Positions 6,571 through 14,034 of a stretch of DNA of 20,895 nt are shown here, in pieces. The DNA is from Verrucomicrobia bacterium UBA1263 (GTDB lineage Bacteria; Verrucomicrobiota; Verrucomicrobiia; Limisphaerales; UBA1412): positions 1-20,895 of the forward strand of contig DBVN01000021.1 of the NCBI GenBank assembly GCA_002308515.1. The letters are read 5' to 3'. Numbering within the stretch: the stretch's first letter is position 1; each line of letters starts with the position of its first letter. The translations under genes and the position numbers were made by a program. The notes under the pieces are model-generated. The model had not been told where the DNA came from. It did not search any database and saw nothing but the letters and a program-made list of their open reading frames with translations.

Positions 6571-7458
6571 ATGAGAAGTTTAAAAAGTCTGATAATTGGT
6601 GCGTGTTTAATGATGAGTTTATGTGTTCAAGCGGAAGTCATCCGCCTGTGGGAAGGAGACGCTCCTGGTGCGCAAGGAGCTGAGGATAAGGATATTCCAA
6701 CTTTGACCGTTTTCAAGCCCGAAGGCAAAGCCACGGGTTCCTCGGTGGTGATCTGCCCCGGCGGCAGCTACTGGGGTCTGGCCGACCATGAAGGCGCCGG
6801 CTACGCGCGGTTCCTGAACCAATACGGCGTGACCGCTTTTGTACTGAAATACCGTTTGGCTTCAGGTGGTTATCATCATCCCAGCATGATCAGCGACGCG
6901 GCCCGTGCGGTGCGTGTGGTCCGCTTCAACGCCGAGAAATGGGGACTGGATCCGAACCGGATCGCCATCATGGGTTCTTCCGCCGGCGGTCATCTGGCCA
7001 GCTCATTAGTCACTCATTTTGAGAAGGAAGTGCCGACAGCGCTGGATCCCATCGATCGCCTGAGTTCCCGTCCGGATCTGGGCATCCTCTGCTATCCGGT
7101 GGTGACCCTGGGCGAGTTCACCCATCAAGGCACCAAGGAAAACCTTTTGGGCAAAGAGCCTTCCGAAGGGATGATCAATTACATGAGCGGTGAGAAGATG
7201 GTCAGCAAGGACACTCCTCCCTGCTTTATCTGGCACACCTGGGAAGACGGAGCCGTACCGGTGGAGAACTCCCTGCAGTTCGCGGCCGCTCTCAGAAAAG
7301 CGGGCGTTCCCTTTGATCTGCATATCTTTGAAAAAGGCGGTCACGGCATGGGACTGGCCGAGAAGAAAGTCAAAGAGGGCGACACCGAAAAGACAGTCGT
7401 CCATCCCTGGGGCAACGACCTGATCTACTGGCTGAAAGCCCGCAAGTTCGTTGACTGA
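6571..7458 (+). CDS. Secreted alpha/beta-hydrolase, acetyl-xylan/feruloyl esterase-like
   Basis: A 295-residue carbohydrate-esterase-like hydrolase, probably acting outside the cytoplasm. The signal peptide MRSLKSLIIGACLMMSLCVQA is followed by a compact alpha/beta-hydrolase domain. The oxyanion segment CPGGSYWGL (62-70) is followed by the nucleophile elbow GSSAGG with Ser137, then Asp226 in WEDG and His258 in GGHGMGL, a complete catalytic triad in the right order. The layout fits the small esterases that include bifunctional acetylxylan/feruloyl esterases (alpha/beta-hydrolase-3 type). By family it would remove acetyl or other ester groups from polysaccharide; the actual substrate is inferred and may be host or dietary glycan or the cell's own polymer. 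It has its own promoter-like boxes upstream and a terminator downstream, so it appears monocistronic. Its GC-rich coding contrasts with the AT-rich cassette just before it. Confidence 0.85.
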   Translation: MRSLKSLIIGACLMMSLCVQAEVIRLWEGDAPGAQGAEDKDIPTLTVFKPEGKATGSSVVICPGGSYWGLADHEGAGYARFLNQYGVTAFVLKYRLASGGYHHPSMISDAARAVRVVRFNAEKWGLDPNRIAIMGSSAGGHLASSLVTHFEKEVPTALDPIDRLSSRPDLGILCYPVVTLGEFTHQGTKENLLGKEPSEGMINYMSGEKMVSKDTPPCFIWHTWEDGAVPVENSLQFAAALRKAGVPFDLHIFEKGGHGMGLAEKKVKEGDTEKTVVHPWGNDLIYWLKARKFVD

Positions 7459-7473
7459 ATCATTCTGTTTTGA

Positions 7474-7506
7474 GGGAGACGCGGGAGTATTCGCGTCTCT
7501 CCTTTT
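7474..7506 (+). terminator. Rho-independent terminator after the esterase gene
   Basis: GGGAGACGCG (7474-7483) pairs with CGCGTCTCTC (7492-7501), with one G-T wobble, around an 8-base loop. CCTTTTAG follows. It lies just 15 bases after the esterase stop codon and 22 bases before the next start. The T run is short, so some read-through into the DUF2723 gene is possible. Confidence 0.75.
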
Positions 7507-7527
7507 AGTATTTCGTAAATCCATAAA

Positions 7528-10500
7528 ATGAAGTTTTATCAAGCGCTCAAAGAGCATTTTGGCATAGGCACCTCCCAGACACCCCTCTACCGCAAGGTGG
7601 ACTGGATGACGATGGGGATCACTTTTCTGGTCGCCTTCTTCGGTTATCTGATCACACTGGCACCGGACCTGACCCTGGAGGACTGCGGCGAGCTGGCCGT
7701 GGGCTCCTACTATGCCGGTGTGCCGCATCCGCCCGGATACCCTGTCTGGACGATCTACACCTGGCTCTTTACGGTACTGGTGCCGATCTCCAATATCGCC
7801 TACCGCGTGGCGATCTCCTCGGCCTTTGCCTCCGCGCTTTCCTGCGGTGTGATTGCCCTGCTGATCAGCCGCGGTTCCAGCATGATCCTGGAGACCCTGG
7901 AAGAGACCAAAGAACTTGCTCCGAAGATGAGCCATCTGATCTGCGCGCTTTCCGGTTTCGTAGGCGGAATGATCTTCGGCTACAATGGATTTATATGGAG
8001 CCAGTCGGTCATCGTGGAGGTCTATACCCTCTCGGTGCTTTCACTGGTGACGGTAATGGCCCTGATGATGCGCTGGATGTACGCGCCGGCCCAGCGCCAT
8101 TATTTATACATGGCCATGTTCATGTTCGGCATCTGCTTTACGAACCACCAGTCGCTGCTGGTGGCCGCCATGGGTCTGGAAATGATGGTCATCCTGATCA
8201 ATCCAACTCTCGGCCGCGAGATGCTGATGGGCAATTCGGTGATCTTCCTCTACGCGCTGATCGGCGCGATCAACGGCAAGTACGCGAACCTGAATCCGGA
8301 GAAGGCCATCTTCAGCATCTTCATCGCCGTGGGCATCTCCTCCATCATCGGCTACATTTATCTGGCGATGAAAAACAAGTACGTGCTGAAGGAATGGTGG
8401 CACAATATCGCTGCCGTGTTCGCCTCCGGCTTTGCCTGGCTGCTGGCCAATATGTTCTATTTCTTCATGCCGATCTCCTCCATGACGAATCCGCCCATGA
8501 ACTGGGGCTACGCCCGGACGGTGAGAGGCTTCTTCCACGCGCTGACCCGCGGCCAGTATGAATCAGCCAAGCCGACCAATGACCTGCTGATCTTCTTCGA
8601 TCAGGTGCGTGTGTACACACTGGGCGCGCTGAACGAATTCACGATCGTGATGCTGCTGCTGGCGCTGATCCCCTTCCTGATCCTCTTCTTCCTGAAGATG
8701 GAAAAGAAACACAAGAACCGTCTTTTCTGGATCTCTGTATTCTATGGCGCGCTGTTCCTGCTGGGACTGCTGGTCTCGCTGAAGAACCAGGTGGCGCACG
8801 TTCCCATGGCCGGTTACTATGCCAAGTCGCCGGATACCTACATCGGTTTCTTTGCCGGATGGATCATTCTGATGCTGGTTTCGACTCCTTTCGTTTATTA
8901 CAAAGAGATCTTTGGAAAATTTGAGCGAACCTGGCTGGCCGGAACGACCAGTGTGTTCTTCTGTCTGGCGATCCTGCTGCTGATCCTGCTGAACCCCAGC
9001 TCGGACAAACAAAGCCAGGATCTGCACAAGGTCTTCTTTACGGCTTCTTACGTCTTTTTCGCCTTGTGGATCGGTTACGGTCTGGCAATCCTGCTGGGAT
9101 TCCTCTGCACCCGGTACGAACGCTATCGCGAAGCCTTTACCTACGGCGCGGCTATAGCCGGCGGCTTTGCTCTCTACGGTGTGGCAGCCACACTGAGCGA
9201 TTCCAAAAATCCCCTTTTCATCACCACAGCGATCCTGGGACTGTTGATGACAGCGGCACTGGTCGCGCTGTTCATCCTGAACCGCAAAAAAGCTCCCATG
9301 GGACCGGTCTTCATCATTGTCCTGTTCATGCCGGTCTATACAGTCATGGCGCACTGGTGGGATAATGAACAGCGTGGTCACCTCTTCGGTTTCTGGTACG
9401 GGCATGATATGTTCACCCCGCCTTTTGAGCAGGCGGACGGCACTCCGCTTTACCCGGAAATGACGAAGAATGCCATCCTTTTCGGCGGAACGGATCCCGG
9501 CCGCTTCTGTCCGACATACATGATCTTCTGCGAGAGCTTCATCCCGCCCGAAAAGAGACGCGATCCGAAATTCGACCGCCGCGATGTTTATATCATCACG
9601 CAGAACGCTCTGGCGGATGAACCGTATCTGGATTACATCCGGGCTCATTACTTCCGCTCCAGTCAAAAGGATACGCCCTTCTTCTCCGAGCTGGTGAAAA
9701 CGAACACCGCTAAGATGCCGGGCTTCATCGGCAAACCGATAGACTGGTTCGCCCAAAAACTGGACAATACGTTCATGGCTTACGGTGCCAAGGTGGAAGC
9801 CAAGCGCCGCGGCGAGGGTGTTTATCCTCCCAAAGAGATCTATACGCCTTCCGACATTGATTTCTACAATGCCTACATGGAATATATGCGCGATGCCTCG
9901 GAACGCGCTGAAAAAGGAATGCTCCGTCCCGGTGAGGTTTTTGATCCGCGGACAGGAACCGTCTCCGGTCAGGGTGCTGTCATGGGCATCAACGGACTGC
10001 TGACGAAGGTCATTTTCGACCACAACCCGGACAATGAGTTCTTTGTGGAGGAATCCTTCGCGCTGGACTGGATGTTCCCCTATCTGACACCCTACGGGAT
10101 CATCCTGAAGCTGAACCGTGAACCTGTTGTGGAATTCCCCCAGGAGATCGTTGACAAGGATCATGAATTCTGGTGCAAGTATATGGACCGTCTCTGCGGC
10201 AACTGGATCACCTATGATACCTCTATCAGCGAGCTTTGCCAGTTTGCCGTGGATATTTATCTGAAAGGCGACTTCAGCAGCTACAAAGGCGACATGAAGT
10301 TCATCCGCGACAATGACGCGCAGAAATCTTTCTCTAAACTGCGCTCCGCGGTGACCGGTCTTTACTGGTGGCGCGTCAACTACGCGACCTCGACCGAAGA
10401 GCAGCAGCGTCTCCTGAAAGAAGCGGAATTCGCCGGCAAACAAGCCTTCGCGATATGTCCCTTCTCACCGGAAGCGCTCTACAAACTGGTCAACGTTCTG

Positions 10501-11214
10501 GCCGTCCAATCCCGCTTTGATGAAGCGCTGGATCTGGCTTGGACAACACTCCGCTTCGACCCCGAAAACCGCGGCATCGAGGAAGTCATCGCGACGATCA
10601 TCCGTATGCGTGATGAATACAAACGCGGACAGCAGTCCGCCACCATCCAGCAGCTGGAGGGACTTTACAGAGCTGATACAAATCATATCTCCAATACCGT
10701 GGCACTGGCGACCGCCTACCTCAACGACAACCGTGTTGCCGAGGCACAGGAACTTCTTCTCAATGTCATGCCCCGGCTGAAGAAGCTCAACGATGAGAAT
10801 CCGGGCGACCCGGAAAACGCCATGTATCTGTTCGCCACCTATACGATGACATCGCAGGAAGATCAGGCAAGACAGGTCATCACGAACCTGCTGAAGAATA
10901 AAGATCTCTCCCTGACAGGTGTGATCGCCGCCGCTCAGGCCATGCTCAAGATCGGTGACGCGGACGCGACTCTTTCGATCCTGAGGCGCGCGGTCGAGAT
11001 GGCTCCGGACAACGCGGAGATCCTTTACGACTTGGCAGCTATCGAGTGCATCCTGGGAGATCAGGCTCAGTCGCTGGAACATCTGACTCACGCTATCGAG
11101 CTGAATCAGGTCCAGAGGCAGACCAATCCCGCCGCGAGGGATATCCTGAGCGTACTGCAACAGGATCAACGCTTTGAGAAGTTGAGGAATGATCCCAACT
11201 TCCCCAAGAAATAA
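7528..11214 (+). CDS. DUF2723 (GT117-like) protein O-mannosyltransferase family membrane protein with C-terminal TPR-like domain
   Basis: A 1228-residue integral membrane protein of the DUF2723 family, a GT-C-type glycosyltransferase group linked to protein O-glycosylation in Bacteroidota. The diagnostic first exported loop is at residues 46-72: PDLTLEDCGEL, then AGVPHPPGYPVW, with acidic residues 51, 52 and 55 as likely metal or catalytic positions. Roughly a dozen hydrophobic segments follow up to about residue 610. Next comes a soluble region containing GGTDPGRFCPTYM (653-665) and the block DRRDVYIITQNAL, then TPR-like helices from about 971 to the end. The family role is transfer of sugar from a lipid carrier to exported proteins; the acceptor here is unknown. 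The start is set by the N-terminal amphipathic stretch just before the first membrane helix; no Shine-Dalgarno sequence is seen. The subtilase gene follows 40-50 bases downstream without a terminator. Confidence 0.88.
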   Translation: MKFYQALKEHFGIGTSQTPLYRKVDWMTMGITFLVAFFGYLITLAPDLTLEDCGELAVGSYYAGVPHPPGYPVWTIYTWLFTVLVPISNIAYRVAISSAFASALSCGVIALLISRGSSMILETLEETKELAPKMSHLICALSGFVGGMIFGYNGFIWSQSVIVEVYTLSVLSLVTVMALMMRWMYAPAQRHYLYMAMFMFGICFTNHQSLLVAAMGLEMMVILINPTLGREMLMGNSVIFLYALIGAINGKYANLNPEKAIFSIFIAVGISSIIGYIYLAMKNKYVLKEWWHNIAAVFASGFAWLLANMFYFFMPISSMTNPPMNWGYARTVRGFFHALTRGQYESAKPTNDLLIFFDQVRVYTLGALNEFTIVMLLLALIPFLILFFLKMEKKHKNRLFWISVFYGALFLLGLLVSLKNQVAHVPMAGYYAKSPDTYIGFFAGWIILMLVSTPFVYYKEIFGKFERTWLAGTTSVFFCLAILLLILLNPSSDKQSQDLHKVFFTASYVFFALWIGYGLAILLGFLCTRYERYREAFTYGAAIAGGFALYGVAATLSDSKNPLFITTAILGLLMTAALVALFILNRKKAPMGPVFIIVLFMPVYTVMAHWWDNEQRGHLFGFWYGHDMFTPPFEQADGTPLYPEMTKNAILFGGTDPGRFCPTYMIFCESFIPPEKRRDPKFDRRDVYIITQNALADEPYLDYIRAHYFRSSQKDTPFFSELVKTNTAKMPGFIGKPIDWFAQKLDNTFMAYGAKVEAKRRGEGVYPPKEIYTPSDIDFYNAYMEYMRDASERAEKGMLRPGEVFDPRTGTVSGQGAVMGINGLLTKVIFDHNPDNEFFVEESFALDWMFPYLTPYGIILKLNREPVVEFPQEIVDKDHEFWCKYMDRLCGNWITYDTSISELCQFAVDIYLKGDFSSYKGDMKFIRDNDAQKSFSKLRSAVTGLYWWRVNYATSTEEQQRLLKEAEFAGKQAFAICPFSPEALYKLVNVLAVQSRFDEALDLAWTTLRFDPENRGIEEVIATIIRMRDEYKRGQQSATIQQLEGLYRADTNHISNTVALATAYLNDNRVAEAQELLLNVMPRLKKLNDENPGDPENAMYLFATYTMTSQEDQARQVITNLLKNKDLSLTGVIAAAQAMLKIGDADATLSILRRAVEMAPDNAEILYDLAAIECILGDQAQSLEHLTHAIELNQVQRQTNPAARDILSVLQQDQRFEKLRNDPNFPKK

Positions 11215-11253
11215 GAATCGCAACTTTCGGTCTCCGACAGTGTTCAATAAACG

Positions 11254-12756
11254 GTGAGGACAAATGAACAACTTCACTGCGAAGGTGCTTCTTTCAACAT
11301 CTTTGCGCGCGCGCGCCTGCAGGTGATCCTGGGAATGGCGGCGGCACTGTTTATTTTTCCGCAAAGTGACCTCTATTCGGCGGAACCCCCGGCAACGGCT
11401 CCTGCTAAACAAGTTGAAAAAACAAATGCTGTTCAGGATGTAAAAGCGCCCGCTCCGCTGAAATCCACGGAGTTCTTTTCCCAAAGTGAAAAGAAAAAAG
11501 ACTGTCTGAACGCCTCGATCGAAGGAGCCCCGCTCAAAACAGTCCTGCGCCAGCTGGCCACCGTCACAGGGTGGAAGGTATTCATGGAACCGGGACTGAC
11601 CCGCATGGTCAGCGCGAAATTCAAAGACCTGCCCTCTCATGAATCACTGCCCCTGCTTTTCGGCAGTCTCAACTATGCCTTGGTTTCGGACGGCACACAC
11701 GGACAGCGGCTGCTGGTATTCCAAAAAGATCAGAAAGACGCTACGGAATTCATCCGTCCGGATCTTTCCCAGCCGATCCCTAATGAGCTGGTCGTAGTCC
11801 TCAAAAAAGGCTCCAAGCTCACACCGCAGGAGATCGCCCAGCTGATCGGCGGCAAAGTCGGTGCTGTCAGCAAAGACGGCAGAGCTATCCGCTTTATCTT
11901 TGAGGATGAGGAAGGTGTGGCCAGAGCCAAAGAGATCCTGGCCAAACTGATGGAATCCGATGTTGATTCACTTCAAAATAATTACTACATGGTCTCCCCG
12001 GAAACAGCCAGGGCTTTCGTCTCCCAAGGTCTTGCCATTCCCAGAAAAGTCACAGCCGTTTCGGGTGAAAAGACCACCATCGCGCTGATCGATTCCGCTC
12101 CGCATCTGGACGGAATCAACTACAGCGATGTACTGCTTGCACCTGTGGATTTCACAGGTGAATATACCAAGAGCTACAATTTATCCTCCGGCCCGACTCA
12201 TGTGGACAGTATGCTGGGATCCTCGCTCTTCTGGCTGCAAAACAGCGGTTATGACGCGCTCGATTTCAATTATCTGCCGTTGATCGCGATCGGTTCCGAG
12301 GGGTATGGTGATGCTTTTTCTGTAGCCGAAGCGGTGAACTATGCCAACGCCGCCGGAGTGGATGTCATCAACATCAGCCTGAGCGGTGACGGTTATTCCC
12401 CCTATTTGAACGACGCTATTCAGGGCGCACTCGCAAACGGCAGAACGATTGCCGCGGCCGCCGGGAATGACCCCACCGGACAAACGACTTACCCGGCCGG
12501 TTACAAGGGCGTAGTTGGTGTTACCGCCCTGGAACGGGGGCAAATCGCTCCCTACGCGAATTACGGAAATTTTGTGGACGCGGCTACAGCCGGGACCGGG
12601 CTTTTCTATTTTGATGATTCCTGGTATCTGACCACGGGAACATCCGTTTCCACGGTCTATTTTTCCACTCTGGTCGCCGCTGAAATGGCCGCCACCGGCA
12701 AAAGTGCGACCGAAGCTCAAAACTCTGTTTTGAAAAAATTCGGCTATAAGCCGTAA
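11254..12756 (+). CDS. Secreted subtilisin-family (S8) serine protease with STN-like N-terminal domain
   Basis: Up to 500 residues if read from the GTG at 11254. A hydrophobic stretch VILGMAAALFIFP (24-36) and YSA (41-43) look like a signal peptide. Residues 84-158 (LNASIEGAPLKTVLRQL onward, ending LLVFQ) resemble an STN/secretin-type short domain. Residues 175-235 (NELVVVLKKGSKLTPQEIA onward) resemble a fervidolysin-type S8 propeptide. The catalytic domain has Asp280 (IALIDS), His316 (PTHVDS), the oxyanion Asn405 (AAAAGND) and Ser464 (GTSVST), so the triad is complete. It should be an exported peptidase, perhaps maturing surface proteins; the substrate is unknown. The true start is uncertain: GTG 11254 has no Shine-Dalgarno sequence, ATG 11264 is out of frame by one GC repeat unit, and ATG 11335 is in frame with AGGTGA upstream. 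It probably shares a transcript with the DUF2723 gene. Its stop is 2 bases from the stop of the convergent coaC. Confidence 0.85.
   Translation: MRTNEQLHCEGASFNIFARARLQVILGMAAALFIFPQSDLYSAEPPATAPAKQVEKTNAVQDVKAPAPLKSTEFFSQSEKKKDCLNASIEGAPLKTVLRQLATVTGWKVFMEPGLTRMVSAKFKDLPSHESLPLLFGSLNYALVSDGTHGQRLLVFQKDQKDATEFIRPDLSQPIPNELVVVLKKGSKLTPQEIAQLIGGKVGAVSKDGRAIRFIFEDEEGVARAKEILAKLMESDVDSLQNNYYMVSPETARAFVSQGLAIPRKVTAVSGEKTTIALIDSAPHLDGINYSDVLLAPVDFTGEYTKSYNLSSGPTHVDSMLGSSLFWLQNSGYDALDFNYLPLIAIGSEGYGDAFSVAEAVNYANAAGVDVINISLSGDGYSPYLNDAIQGALANGRTIAAAAGNDPTGQTTYPAGYKGVVGVTALERGQIAPYANYGNFVDAATAGTGLFYFDDSWYLTTGTSVSTVYFSTLVAAEMAATGKSATEAQNSVLKKFGYKP
11264..11326 (+). other. 20-codon leader frame overlapping the protease N-terminus
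   Basis: ATG at 11264, preceded by GAGGA (11256-11260), opens MNNFTAKVLLSTSLRARACR and stops at TGA 11324-11326 because it is out of frame with the protease. Nine bases after that stop is an in-frame protease ATG (11335), preceded by AGGTGA. Shortening the (GC)6 tract at 11305-11316 by one GC would fuse this leader to the protease and give a convincing longer signal peptide. It is either a translated leader, the true start seen in an 'off' phase, or an assembly error. Confidence 0.4.
11305..11316. repeat. (GC)6 dinucleotide tract at the protease start
   Basis: Six uninterrupted GC units lie between a well-placed ATG (11264) and the body of the protease. A change of one unit shifts the frame by two. 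With five units the ATG at 11264 reads straight into the protease; with six it stops after 20 codons. Confidence 0.8.
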
Positions 12757-12758
12757 GT

Positions 12759-13346
12759 TTAAATACCCCTTTCAGACAGCATCTGTCTGACACGATCGGC
12801 GATCTGATCCACCGGGCTCATGCGGCCTTTTCCTGAATAACCGCACGCCTGCAATCCTTCATCAGGTCCAATAAACTCCACACCACGATTCTTCAAAATG
12901 CTCACATTTTCTTCCGTTGCCGGATGCTGCCACATTCGTCCGTTCATCGCCGGAGCGATCAGCACTCCTGTCTCCTGATGTAAGGCCAGTGCCAGACAGG
13001 TCAATGCGTTGTCCGCGATGCCACAAGCCAGCTTGGCGATCGTGTTCGCCGTTGCCGGCGCGATCACGAGCAGATCCGCCCAGTCCGCCAGTGCGATATG
13101 ACGGGGGCTCCACTGCTCATCGCTTTCATAGAGATCCCGCACCACGGCATTTCTCGACAGTGTGCGGAATGGGACTTCCGTAACGAATTTCTGCGCGTCA
13201 GCCGTCATCACGACTCTCACCTCACAGCGCACATTTTCACTGTTCCAATGAGTCAAAAGACTCACCAAATCGATCGCCTTGTGCGCCGCGATAGAGCCGG
13301 TCACTCCGACCACTACATGAGCTGTCTTGATGGGTGTTGTATTCAT
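12759..13346 (-). CDS. coaC: Phosphopantothenoylcysteine decarboxylase (flavoprotein), stand-alone CoaC
   Basis: Decarboxylates 4'-phosphopantothenoylcysteine to 4'-phosphopantetheine in coenzyme A biosynthesis, using FMN. The sequence carries the HFCD flavoprotein signatures: GVTGSIAAHKA near the start, PRHIALADWAD with the catalytic His, VIAPATANTIAKLACGIADN, PAMNGRMW with the substrate-binding Asn, and ACGYSGKGRM with the conserved Cys of the active-site flap. At 195 residues it corresponds only to the CoaC half of the usual CoaBC fusion; the ligase half (CoaB) is not in the window. I chose ATG 13346; an in-frame TTG four codons upstream (13358) is possible but less likely. The gene lies 31 bases downstream of gmk and is last in ilvD-gmk-coaC. 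It converges on the protease gene with 2 bases between the stop codons, and no terminator is visible for either. Confidence 0.93.
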   Translation of the reverse strand: MNTTPIKTAHVVVGVTGSIAAHKAIDLVSLLTHWNSENVRCEVRVVMTADAQKFVTEVPFRTLSRNAVVRDLYESDEQWSPRHIALADWADLLVIAPATANTIAKLACGIADNALTCLALALHQETGVLIAPAMNGRMWQHPATEENVSILKNRGVEFIGPDEGLQACGYSGKGRMSPVDQIADRVRQMLSERGI

Positions 13347-13377
13347 ATCATCAATCAAAATTCAATTATTTTCCGTG

Positions 13378-14025
13378 TCAATGAAACAAGCCGATGTATT
13401 TTTCCAAATCGCTTTGACTGATGCGGGAGCGCTTCATTTTCTCCGCCAGTACAACCGCGTAAGCTCTTTCATAATCCTCATCCATGCTTCCACTCAGGAG
13501 GATATAATCAAAACCGCCGCAAGTCTGCATCTCCGTGCGGGCTGTATCCAGTCGCTTTTGGATCACTTCGGGAGAATCACTCCCCCGTCCCTCCAGCCGT
13601 TTGCGCAAGGCTTCCACGCTTGGCAGAGCGATGAACAACGAAACAAATGAAGCAGACAAAACAGGATCGTTCTTGGCCATCTTGGCAATGGATGCCACTC
13701 CCTGCACATCTACGGAAACGATGACATCTTGTCCCAACTCTAAACGACGGATGATCTCGCTCTTCAGTGTGCCGTAGAAATTCCCATAGACATTGGCCCA
13801 CTCCAGAAATTCATCCGCGGCTTTCCTGGATTCAAACTGATCCTTTGTCAGGAAATAATAATCCTTGCCATCAACTTCACCCGGTCTGGGAGCGCGCGTC
13901 GTACAAGTGATGGCACGCTGCAGTCCCAGATCAGAAGCCAGCAGTCGGTTGCACACAGTTGTTTTACCGCCGCCGCTGGGTGCCGAAACAACCAAAAAAA
14001 TCGGTTTACTGTTGAGAAATTCCAT
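13378..14025 (-). CDS. gmk: Guanylate kinase
   Basis: Phosphorylates GMP to GDP with ATP in the cytoplasm, an essential step of purine nucleotide metabolism. The 215-residue protein has the P-loop SAPSGGGKTT (14-23), the GMP-binding TTRAPRPGEVDGKDYYFL (42-59) and FLEWANVYGNFYGT (73-86) segments, the SVDVQG block (104-109), and the lid arginines in RKRLEGRGSDSPEVIQKRL (141-159). Length and motifs are typical. The start is 9 bases after the ilvD stop, so co-transcription with ilvD is nearly certain; only a weak CACGAG precedes it. In many bacteria gmk is followed by rpoZ and coaBC. Here coaC follows directly, with no room for rpoZ. Confidence 0.97.
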   Translation of the reverse strand: MEFLNSKPIFLVVSAPSGGGKTTVCNRLLASDLGLQRAITCTTRAPRPGEVDGKDYYFLTKDQFESRKAADEFLEWANVYGNFYGTLKSEIIRRLELGQDVIVSVDVQGVASIAKMAKNDPVLSASFVSLFIALPSVEALRKRLEGRGSDSPEVIQKRLDTARTEMQTCGGFDYILLSGSMDEDYERAYAVVLAEKMKRSRISQSDLEKYIGLFH

Positions 14026-14034
14026 CTCGTGATA

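Noticed and set aside
7006..7935. 309-codon minus-strand frame across the esterase end and DUF2723 start
   Set aside because: It overlaps two well-supported genes and a terminator, and shows no recognisable domain.
8563..10443. Long open frame (626 codons) on the minus strand
   Set aside because: It lies entirely antisense to the DUF2723 gene, whose product has clear family motifs and membrane helices. The antisense product is a low-complexity, Gln/Asp/Arg-rich shadow of a GC-rich gene.
10465..11640. 391-codon minus-strand frame
   Set aside because: Antisense to the TPR region of the DUF2723 gene and the protease N-terminus; no domain or signal supports it.
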